Of a stretch of 64,000 nucleotides of DNA, positions 53,501-64,000 are shown piece after piece. Each line of letters opens with the position of its first letter. Position 1 is the first letter of the stretch. Both the position numbers and the translations under genes were made by a program. The stretch spans positions 62,001 through 126,000 of the forward strand of contig WBMZ01003495.1 in NCBI GenBank assembly GCA_013400975.1, written 5' to 3'. The DNA is from Atrichornis clamosus (taxonomy: Eukaryota > Chordata > Aves > Passeriformes > Menuridae). A model generated the notes under the pieces. It searched no databases, had not been told where the DNA came from, and worked only from the letters and a program-made list of their open reading frames with translations.

Positions 53501-54429
53501 AGATGCACAGATCCATACTACTGGACTTTCAAATGTTTTAGTCCATGTAAAGCATTTTTGAGTCCTTCTTGATGTTTTAGGTTTGAATTGTCTTAAATGT
53601 ATTATTTTCAGGTGGAGGAGTTGATTACTCCATAAGAAGGTTGTGCCTGCAGCTCTCAAATACCTTGCTAGCTTCAATTTTTGAGGGGATGTCTTTCACA
53701 ATCATATAATCTTTTCTGGTATGAAGCTCAGCATTACACTTTGGTCATGTGTAAACAAAAACTGAAGTTTTAGCATCCATTAATGAAGTTGAAATGAGTT
53801 AATATAAAGTAAAGTGAGAAAGCCAGAACCCACCAATATTAATTATTTTATTGTTTCTTGAGTTGGAAAGAATGAATATATCCATTATCATAGACTTGCT
53901 TTGGTTCCCTTATTTTCTCCAGGAACAGTTAATTTTTAATCGAATAATTTGTTTAACACTGAAAATGTCTATAGTTAATACAAAAATGCATGAAGTGGTG
54001 GTCAGGTTTAGGAGATTGCAAGCATAATGTGTTATTTTGTTTACAAAGAAAATGCAAGTCACCCAGTAGGTCAAAAAGACAACATTAGTATGACGGTGGT
54101 TGACATTCCTGGTTTTAAAGCAAACACTAGTTTCTACAGGTTTAATGGTAATTGTTCATTGCCATTTAATATTCATGGCAGCTTATAAGGTTGCTTGAAA
54201 TAAATTGAGCCCATTAATGATAGGACATAAGTCAGTCTGGCTTCTGCTGTGAGGATTTTGTTAAAAAGATTTTTCTGAGTTCCTTATTTATCTGCGTACC
54301 AACTTTAAACCCTGCACAGCTCTTTTTCCTCTGCCGGTTCAACAACGGCCTCAAGTACCCCCTTGAGAGAAGCCTTCACCAGCACATTGTGACAGGCTGG
54401 TCTGAGCAAACACCCGTCCTTGTGGGAGG

Positions 54430-54620
54430 AATTCAAGTGTTGTGCTGACGCTTTTGCAAAATGCCTGCAGTGTAGTGTCCTGCTCCTTCAGTAACAGGGC
54501 ACCTATTCCACCACACACAGGCTTAATTAACACCCGGTGTAAAGGCTCATTACAATCCAGATGCTTGCAAATAACTGAGCTGTGAAAACTTTTCACTCCA
54601 TCCATTTGAAGTGAAATTGC
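54430..54620. promoter_or_regulatory. Candidate conserved non-coding interval
   Basis: A non-repetitive segment of balanced composition with words such as GGCTTAATTAACACCCGG and CATTACAATCCAGATG (E-box-like CAGATG). It has no coding frame with family similarity. Regulatory function is guessed from texture only. Confidence 0.18.
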
Positions 54621-55911
54621 TGCAGTTCGATGTAGGAGGCTAGCTTCGTACTTTGTAAAGCCCTATCAGTTTGGGTAAGGTTTAGCAAAAACAAAATGAG
54701 AGATGAACAAGATCTAGTCTTCATTTTTATTCAAGCAGAGAGGTTCAGAGAGGAATAAGAGCAGGAAGAAAAATCAAATAAAGGTGCTAAGCTTTTCACT
54801 TAGCCTGAGTTATTAGCTTTTATCAAATTGAATTTTAAAGATTAAAAGCAATATTATTCTGTGAGAATTTTAGAGAAAATACATATTTTAGAAAAGTTTT
54901 TTAATCTCCTTGCATCTCTCCCTCCCTGATAATACCATAACCTTTTACACTTTTCACTGGCATCTGTACTTTACAAATACAGCTTTTACCTCATTCTGAT
55001 TCTTACGGTGGTCAGCTCAGTGTCAGTCTTTGAAGTCCGTAGCATGAATCCTGACCTGTTTCCCATCTGTCTTGTTAATTCTGCTGTTTCTGGGATCAGA
55101 GGAGCATCATTATTCTTTTTTATCAATAAATTATTGTTTCATGCTGTACATCTGCAGTGCAGATTGAACACCCTTGCAAAAAAACTGAGAAGCAGAGTGG
55201 AGAATTCCAAAATATTTGAGGTGAATGTCTCTGAAATTAATACCTTGCCTAGTAGGAGAATGATACATTTGTAATGGAGTAGCTAGTTTAATGTGAATTC
55301 AGGAAAATAAATGATCTGCTTATACTAGTGGCATCTTTCTGGCAGGAACATATGTCACACCTAGTTTATAGAAACACACCTCCAACATATTTCACTCAAG
55401 CCTTGTTTGTGTCAGATAGCAATAGTCAGAAAGCCAGGCTTTGGAAGAGCACGTGAAGAACTGCCTGCTAGTCTGAAAGTTTTTACAGATATAAAAGCTG
55501 ACAGATGTGGCACAAGCATATGCAATTGAAAATAAACCAGTTATGCCTCATATGCAGGCCCAAGTAGTGTAAATTCTTGGTATCTCTGCTACATCCCACT
55601 TTTGTGAATAACTGCAGGAGATAGCGGACGTGGTAATGCATGAAATGTTTTTTGCTTGCTGGATGATGGGAAGTACATTCAGTAACCTTCAAGTGAAAGA
55701 AGTAGAGGTATTACACCTTTGAAAGTTAGGGACATGAACAGTCAATTGAGGTGAAAGTCTGTAGAAAGGATGGTTTAGAAACCTTTGTACCTTTCTACTA
55801 TCTGCTATGTAAGATTTATTTTCCTGAGATCCTTCAGTGTGGGTATTGGTGGAGTAGAGTTAGGGGGGCTTCAGACTAAGAGTCTCGGGTTGGGAGGCAA
55901 GAGCAAGGGCA

Positions 55912-55970
55912 AAATAATAATAACAATTATAATAAATAATAAAGATAATAATAGCAATAACAACAACAAA
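55912..55970 (+). repeat. AAT/AAC trinucleotide-rich simple repeat
   Basis: An interrupted series of AAT, AAC and related triplets (AATAATAATAACAATTAT, then AATAACAACAACAAAC). It explains the asparagine-rich stretch in the overlapping open frame. Confidence 0.92.
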
Positions 55971-57008
55971 CCCCCTGAAAAAACAAACCACAAAAGAATG
56001 GGTGAAATCTTTGGATTACTTCCTTGTCTGGAAGGGAAAAAAAAATTTGAGGCGTTTCAAATTAGAGGCGTATATAGAGCTATAAATGAAGAAATAAATG
56101 AGCTTTGGAATAAAGAACAACTTGCCAATTGTCCCCTATTGCTTAGAGCCCTATGGTTCTTTCAGTACATGTAGACATGGGCAAGAAGACTTCTGCACAA
56201 AAGTGAGTGTCAAATACAGGTTTTTTTCAAGTGGTTTATATGCATACCTGTGTTATAGGACTATTTGAAAAATTAATTTACAAGAATTTTTTCCTCTTTA
56301 TTTGGTGAGAAGAAAATGAAGAACAAATAAAGAAGAATGGACCATGCAGTAAGGTAAGAACCTGTTTTCTTGTTTGCTTCAGCTTTTGGGTTTTTTTGTG
56401 TTAATTACACAAAATTTTTCCATTTGGCTTCCTAAATTAAGACAGTTGAAAAACCCCAAAATGATGTCTCTTAGATAGCTGATCAAGCCTGGCACCTATG
56501 GTAAATAAAGTTTTACAAGTGGCTGTAGAGAGAATACAGTCAGAGAAATTTTCTTAATAGAATAAAATAATTTAGAATTTACCATTGCTCAAATACTTCT
56601 TAAAAAATAAGAGAAAGAACATCAAATTCACCTACTACAAAGCATAAATAAATAAATTACATAAGATTGGAAGTTAAGAAGAATATTTGCTTGAATATGC
56701 ATTGATGTAAGTCAAATGTCCTTCTTTATTTGGGATGGGATTTCTTAAATGGCCAGGTTTCATCTAGATCTGGAATTTGAGTAGGTTTTGACTGAGAACC
56801 TCAAAGAACCTGCACATTTATTCTTCATAGCCTAATGAAGAATTCTCCGTGTGGAAACTCACATCAGTGGGTTTTCCACTTATGTCTTCTACATACACAC
56901 ACTCTCCTGTTCAGTGGAACATGGTAAAATTAACTGTCAGGTTCCTAACAAAAAATCCCAGCTTTGAACAAAATGTAAAACAAAACCAAATACAACCACA
57001 ACAAAACA

Positions 57009-57053
57009 AAACCCCAAGAAACACTGGGGTTTATAACAAAAAAAAAAAAAAAA
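57009..57053 (+). repeat. Small hairpin followed by A16 run
   Basis: AAACCCCA (57009-57016) and TGGGGTTT (57025-57032) form perfect 8-bp arms around an 8-base loop. An uninterrupted run of about 16 A lies at 57038-57053. The preceding 100 bases are also A-rich. It could be the tail of an unrecognised retroposed sequence, but no source gene is visible. Confidence 0.7.
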
Positions 57054-59860
57054 GGAAACAATAATATTGTGACAAGACTGACTCTGTTTTGCACCACTAA
57101 TGAGAGTATTTGAAGTTCTATTTTTTATACTATTTTGGACTAGATACTACGTTGATATAAATTACTACTAAATATTTGCAACAGCTACAGATCTACACTG
57201 TCACCTCTCGGAAAGAAATTGTCAAAAATGGACAGGAAACTGAATCAAGAAAGGGAGAAGAAATGAAGAGGAAAATTATAGACCTACAGGACAGTAAATT
57301 ATATCCTCCCCAGTGTAAATGATCTGAAACCAAAATGAAAATGAAAATTGACCTTGTCTCAGATCTATACTTGTGGCTATACATCACACGCAGAGACTCA
57401 CATGAGCTTTACAAGCCAGTGGTTCTTTGCATTTCAACTACATTCCAGAGATGCAGATATTCCTTCCCTCTCCATTCACAAAGTACATAGATATATGATA
57501 GTTAGCAGTTTGCCTGCTGATATTGTAAAAGAACATAGAAGTTTTCTTAATGGAATTAATAATTCTTGTACACTTCAAAAAGACAGACAAGCACAAAAAG
57601 TAAATTTCTATTAAATAACACTGATGGAGAGAGTAGAATATTGAGAGCAATCAGTGGGCTCTCAGCTAGAGATAGCCAGCCCACTAAAATGCCCCATATT
57701 TCATCCATGATTCAAACGATAACTGCTTCGAGACCAAAGCATAAACTCCTTATACTTTTAGTCAAAACTTTTCAGCTATACTCTCTGTACTCTATTGAAT
57801 AAGGAGAGATTTGATGTGGCTATATGATTTCAGTGTGATATATGATGTAGTATTTATGACTAAATTGTCATAAATGTCAGCATTTAAAAAAAAGAAACCT
57901 GCCAAGAAGTCCTGACAAGTGCATGGACAGGCAGGATGTTTGTCAGTTTGGTTTGAATCATACAGGAAAGTAGTTGTGCTGAAAAATGTCCTGACAGTAG
58001 ACCTATGGGATTTCAGGATAAGGTGAATTTTGGTGAAGATATTCTGGCAAAATGGGTCAGCATAAAAAAAATCCCAATTTATAAAATTAGACAGACATTT
58101 CTCTTGGTTTTATATGCTCTGTATTCGGTTATAAATTTCTACATGAAATAAACCTCTCAGTTGATATCTGCAAGAACACAGCATCTAAGGAAGAAAACAG
58201 GAGCATTAACAGCTGCATGCAGGTACTGTGGTGTGACACTGAAGCCTGCTGAGTGACTTGCCAGTAATAGCTCCTTGCCTGTCAGCCCCCTGGGGAGAAG
58301 AGAGCACCAAGAACTCTGCAGGAGAGCCTGACAGTACTTGGTACTGATTTTAAAATACGGTGTGTTCTCAAGCTTTCAGATGTTCCCTGAAGGGTTAAGT
58401 TGCTAACTTAAATCTTTACTAAGTAGTATGCTTCTGTGAAGAATGTATGTAAAATAATGGAGAAACTTAGCAAGGACTTACTGCTTTCTGGGGAAGCCTG
58501 GAAAACAAGACTATAAGAGAACTGTTGAGGACCCTGACAGACACCTGCTTTATGCAGTATTTGTTTTCTATGCAGAACAGTTCTTTTTCTAAGACAGGGT
58601 GTGACATATAATTAAGATGGTTTATGACAGAGTTGCTCAAATGTGCAATTCTTTACATTTTACTTTCCCTTCCGAATTACATCTATGACAAAAAGAAACG
58701 TAATCACATTTCAATTATTCATAGCTAATCTATTAGTTATACTAAGTAGTCTTTATTTCCTATGCTGTAGATCTCACTATAGGCTGTTAAGTTTAATCAT
58801 CTTACATTGTTAAGAGCATACAGAGCAACATTTACCACAATAACTTGACTGAGTTTTAAATTAAATTTAAACAGCTCTGCATCTTAAGAGCTGTTCACAT
58901 TCTCATTGTGTTGACTGGATGGGAATATTGCAATAAAGGAAATAAAAATATAATAATAACATATCTTTCCCTATCAGGTTGCTTGTAACCTCTCTTACTC
59001 AATGTTCCCTTTTTCCACACTGCCCTTCAAGAATTCGAATGATATGCCGATCTCTCCACTAGGAGCATTGACTGCAGTAGTTTAGGAGCAGCTGGGAAAG
59101 GTCTCTGCTTTCAGTGAGATGTCACTGGAATCCATAACAGAAATGTGTTTGCTATGAGAGAGAGAAAAATAGTCTTTGAACAAAAGTGGTTTGGGATTTT
59201 TTTAGCTTTGTCAGCACCACACCAACACATGGACACTTATGTACATCGATGTAGGATTCCTCATTCAATTTTTTTCTCAGTTCAGAGCTCTCTTTTAACA
59301 ATAAGACTTTCAGGAAATATTTCAGGAGCATCAGCTGTGAAGCTAAATTAACTACTTGAACCTTAAACTTGTGTGTATGTCATCTGTTTACAGTGAACAA
59401 ATAGAAGATTTTAATGCAAACCCAGTACATTTTGTATATACATAAGCAGTTTGATACCTAACTGTTTGCGTAAGTGTAACCCTATCCCTCTTTTTAACTC
59501 ATGAAGTGGGAATCTCAGAGTAACACGGTTGTAATTAAGTCCCTGCTTGTTTAATTGTTATCCAGTCCTCTGTGGGGCATACTGGAGTTGCTTTGAGCTG
59601 CTAAGGTAGGTTAGAACACACACAAAAATAGTTATGAGGCTGCAGAAGAGACCTGTTGGGAGTACAGTTCACTGCAAAATGTCAGTACAGCTAAAAAGTC
59701 CTTACACCCCCTGAAATCATGTAGCAAAGCTCTCTTCAGTGTGAAGATTCAAGTTAAACCTGACTGATGCACACTCAGATTTATGAATTCTTTAAAGGTC
59801 CAGTAAGTCTGAACTCATTTGCAATTGAAATAAAGTGTTATTTGAAAGTCATTCTCTAAA

Positions 59861-59887
59861 GAGGGAAAAAAGAAAAGAAAAAAGAGC
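59861..59887 (+). repeat. Purine tract
   Basis: About 26 consecutive purines (GAGGGAAAAAAGAAAAGAAA and onward). A similar but shorter tract is at about 32007-32031. No function is implied. Confidence 0.8.
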
Positions 59888-62800
59888 TTTTCTGCTGAAG
59901 AGACTCAGGCAATTAATTAAACCTCTTCAGGAAATAGCATAAGGACTTACAAATAAATAGTGGTTATTATCAGGAACAAGAGCAACAGTGACAGGACAGC
60001 CACTTTACTTTCCTGTGATAAATTAATTGATTTTTTTTAAGTTGTTCAAAGCATAATTTTATAACATCACTAGATAGTTTAATAAGGAAGAAACACAAAT
60101 TGTTTCATTAGCAGAGTGGGATTGTTACTGTACATTTATTCTTGTTACTTTCAGCTTCTTGAGTGTAAAGGCCACTCTTGTTCAAATAGAAAGTAGAATT
60201 TTTCAAGGTTTCATTTTAAATGGCTTTACAGGGAATTATTCCAGAAAAATGGATTCGGAACCTGTTTGCCCTATTAACTTGTAGAGTTTAACATGTACTG
60301 CAGTAGAAATATTCCTACTATTTTCTGATTTAAAAACATGGAGGGACATGTATAAGTAGCAGAGTTGTTATGTGTTACATGGGCTCTCAGTGGTAAAAAC
60401 ACTTGAAGAGCAACAGTGAACTGATGGATTCTGCCACTGATTTTCAGTCCGCTGTTGTAAAAAATACTTAATCAGTGTTTTCTTAGCTTATTCACTTCCC
60501 AAAAACAATACCGGTGTGTAATTAAAAAAAAAAATTAAAAAAAGCACCTTCAACAGAGGCTATGGATTACTTCTGCATTGCATTTTCAGTGCTTTTAATC
60601 AAGGTTGTCAAAAGTTCTGTGCCACCGACACTGCTGAGAGTCATTTATGCGGAGTAGGATAAATTGCTGTGTGGAGATGTCTCTTTCTCCCACTGTCTAC
60701 AGAAAGTGCCTGTACAATTATCTTAGACTCAACATAATCTTTAAACTTCCTGTGAGATGAATAACATGCTCGGTACTGGTGAAATAGCTATGATGTCATC
60801 AGTGTTTTTGTCAGTATATTTGGAATTTATTTTGTTTTGCGGATGTAGAAAAAGCTGTTCACTGCAAACCAGACTTTCTGTATCCCCAGAGGTGATAGTA
60901 TGTGCCTGTTCTGCCTAGAGAAAATCTCTTTACCTGGGTTACTCACAAGGTTTGAGATTTCTCTTCGTGCCTTTTTTTTTTAGATGTTTTTGTGAGTTTT
61001 TGAGAATGCACTGCAGTGGTATGGAGAATGGACACCTGAAATGTAACAAAGAAGTGTTTTCCATAGAACAAGAACTCTTCAGCTCATGAGTTTCCAGAGG
61101 TTGAGAGCATTGGTAACTCCAGGACCATAATTCATTGGTAAAAGTTGGTTTTATCTGTGAGATAAAACCTAGAAGTTTTTTTAGAAAGTCTGTCTGCTCT
61201 GTCAGGATTTACACAGCAATTTTACATTTTTTACTTTCCTAATAATGTAGCTCTTAACGCCATCATTTCTGAGAAGTCCAACCTTTCTTTTAGTTATAGT
61301 TTTTATTAATGCGTTGGCCCCTGTTTTCATTATCTTATATTAATTTTTAATACGCTTCTTTCATTTTACTGTATTTAAACCTTAAATCAATAAAAATAAT
61401 AAAAGCTGTGTCATTTGAGATTGGAGGAGCTGTCCAATTTTACTAGCCTCTTTGATGATATGATCTAAAACATAAACTATTATCACCATTATAGCTATAA
61501 GAAAATTTTATTTTTTGTTTTTATGGTGTGATATGTTTCTTTATTTGGAGAATGACTATTAAAAAATTCAATATGGCAATGTGGATTGACAAGCTTCATT
61601 TTGCAGTATTAAATTTAATTATACAAAACAGAATTTGCCCCATTAGAAGTCTAGGGATGACATAAAGTACTTCTAACTTTGATGTCTAGTGTAACTCTTG
61701 ATGAAACATAAAAGTTAACAGTTTAAGTAGGACTTTTATTTCTTTAAAGAAATACTACAGCTCAGAAGAATTTTGTGAGCTCTTTGTGTAAGCAGGAACA
61801 ATTCTTAGCATTGCAGAAAAGAGCTGATTTTTTATAAGAAAGAGTAAGTGAGCTGTATACTTAAATAGATAACTGGTCCCTCTTTTTTCTCCCTTTGTTA
61901 AAGTCAATCAACACCTATTGAAAAAAAAAAAGAAAGATTTTGAAGCAGTTTATCAAGCAAAACTCTTGACATCACTTGATATTCTTTTCCTGTTTTGCTG
62001 TTCAGGTATATTTGAACATTGGGAAATATTAATGAGAAATGTATTCAGTTAGGAAACAGGAACAACCATCTGGGAAATTTTTTACAATCCCATGGAATGG
62101 AAAATACCCCTTGCAATATCTAATGTTTCTGGGGAAATTTGCAGACAGTTCTTTGGTGAAAAAAATGGGGGAAATTCTGTGGGGGAATGGGGAAGTAACA
62201 AGCACTTTAGTGTCTCTGGTGCACCCTGTGTTTGCTTTGTCCTAATAAACCACTTCATTAAACAACTTTTGAGAGTGTAGACTTGGATTTTTGGTGCAAA
62301 ACTCAAATCTGGACTTGAAGTAAAATATTACACAAGCTATACAGTATTTCAGGCAGAGATTTTGTTCTGGTCAGTACCAGGAATCAGAGTGCATAAGTCT
62401 GAATACCATTTAAATCTTCCTCAGTGTGGGACTTATGATGCCTGCATTTTATTTAAGATCTGTCTGAATTGAACAGGTGATAACGTAAAAACAGGTAGAG
62501 TTAAATGACAGAGTGCACCTCCAAAGCTGCAGAACCTATGCCTATCTGCTAATTTTACCATGGAGACCTCTATAAGGGTATACCTTATAGAGGGCACTGA
62601 ATGTCTAGATGACACTCAAAGTAGTGCAGTACTGCCTCTGAGTATGTCTGCTGATAAAAGCGTTCAAGTTATTTAATAATTTTAAATTATTTCTATAAAG
62701 CACAAAAAGATAATTATATTTGGTATACCGCTAGATGATTTTTGGGACCCCTCCTCTAAACAATTAAATGCTGAAAGGTCTTTATTGACCAACATTTTAC

Positions 62801-64000
62801 AAAAGTTGACAGACAGGAGTACAGTGTGATGGAAAAGATTCCCAGGATCTGCTTGCTCTGTTAATTCTCTTCAGCTTTATCACTCAACCATCACCATCAT
62901 CAGCAAAGCATAGATTTACATAGGTAGGAAAAACCCAGTATTTTTAGGGAAGAATATTCCTGCTGTTTTCAATCGACTATGAGTAATAATCCTTCAAATT
63001 AGCTGCAAGAATGAGAAACTTCCCCATGATAAGCAGCTATGCCACTCCAAGCTTTGCTTGGAATGTCAGTTGTCTTTTTATTTTACTTATGAAGCAGCAA
63101 AATATTTATTCTATTCTATATGCTTTAAGCATCTTTATGCTAAAAATTTACTTGCAGAAAATGCAGTTTATGTTTATTCCCTTCTTTTAGAGAAGAAGTT
63201 ACTTACCATGTTTAGCTATGTCCCCTACACAGTACAGGATAAAATATTACTTAAAAATTTTATTGAAAAAAAAATTTTTAAATAGATTTAGGAGGGGGGA
63301 AATATTTTCTAGCCAGGTTGAAGCATATCTATATCTAAATCATTTGTTCTAGTTACTTAGTGATCCATAGGGAAAGGGAAAAATCTATTTGGCATGCTCT
63401 GTGAAAAATGCATGTGTAAGGTAAAGAGAAGATTTCAGATCTTCACCAGCCTGCTTTGTCCTCTTCCCAACCTAAGTGTATTCACTGACTTGTGCACACT
63501 TGCTGTTGCTTTTTGTGAATATTGGCATACTGATGGCAGCTTCATATACATTTGGTGACAAAATTTCGACTTTTATGCAATCTATGCAAGCAAGAAAATG
63601 TGGTTGTTCTACTTCTTCATAAACTGCTCGTAAGTTCCTATCTGTTCTCAGTTGAGAATATTAGCACAGTGCTACTGAGAGTGTAAGCACACCATCACAC
63701 TGACATTACAAATATCAGCAAGAGCTTCTCGAGTGGCCTTTTGCTCTGTATTGTGCTAGGAACCCAGCCTTGAGCAAGACAGCTCGGTAGGAAAGCTTTC
63801 TTGAAAGGGTCTCAGGCACTCCTCTAGAGGAACTAAGCATTTTGAAGTTTTAAGAACAACTATCATTCTGCCTGTTTCTTGCTTTCTTTTTAATGACAAA
63901 AGTGGTGTTCAGGCATCAACAGTGCCACAGAGATAGTATTGATGGTTGCATATAAATGCCTGATGTTTATTTGGCTGGCAGAAATGCCCTGGAAGGTAAA

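Larger units (their letters stand above)
50235..64000. other. Unassigned AT-rich non-coding stretch, about 13.8 kb
   Basis: No gene, RNA or interspersed repeat family is recognisable here, which makes it the longest transposon-free interval in the window. The longest open frame is 129 codons (55785-56174 plus). It runs through an AAT/AAC simple repeat that encodes an asparagine-rich tract, so it is low-complexity and not a gene. Small features are listed separately. The segment 54430-54620 has the look of possible conserved non-coding DNA (inference). Confidence 0.55.

Noticed and set aside
55785..56174. 129-codon plus-strand frame with an asparagine-rich centre
   Set aside because: The asparagine tract is the translation of the AAT/AAC simple repeat. 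The flanks show no domain.
57009..57053. A16 run considered as the tail of a processed pseudogene
   Set aside because: No source gene is recognisable in the preceding A-rich sequence and no target-site duplication was seen.

Overview
This window looks like vertebrate, almost certainly avian, nuclear DNA. It is AT-rich, has no bacterial-style gene packing and no operons. Every repeat I can place belongs to bird repeat families: 3' pieces of CR1 LINEs, two of which end in the ATTCTATG-like terminal octamer array, and two solitary long terminal repeats (LTRs) of endogenous retrovirus type. I recognise no multi-exon gene, complete coding gene, rRNA, tRNA, CRISPR array or CpG island. The window is best read as intergenic (gene-desert) sequence or the inside of a very long intron. 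Sequence alone cannot separate these, and small exons could be missed.

Layout. 1-8470: unannotated AT-rich DNA with a small 30-bp tandem duplication near 72-130 and a 12-bp-arm palindrome at 7084-7113. 8475-8998: CR1 fragment, plus strand, covering the C-terminal part of the reverse transcriptase ORF and lacking its own 3' end. 12818-12890: short CR1 3' piece. 16088-16598: CR1 3' end, minus strand, still open for 132 codons. 17114-17138: perfect inverted repeat. 18712-18767: 28-bp duplication. 20791-20870: POU and homeodomain-like words in very AT-rich sequence. 26641-27433: CR1, minus strand, GC-rich, with an internal deletion. 34184-34280 and 44990-45056: small CR1 3' ends. 40643-41245: solo LTR, minus strand. 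44145-44282: 46-bp minisatellite of three copies. 47639-47690: 27-bp duplication. 49464-50234: solo LTR, plus strand, with TATA box and polyadenylation signal. 50235-64000: unannotated AT-rich DNA with simple repeats.

No genes in the window act together. The only coding traces are decayed CR1 reverse transcriptase remnants. The most useful leads are a few unique stretches whose texture suggests conserved non-coding regulatory DNA (for example 39400-40060), the two LTRs as possible promoters, and unusual CR1 break points. I found no sign of a new gene system.
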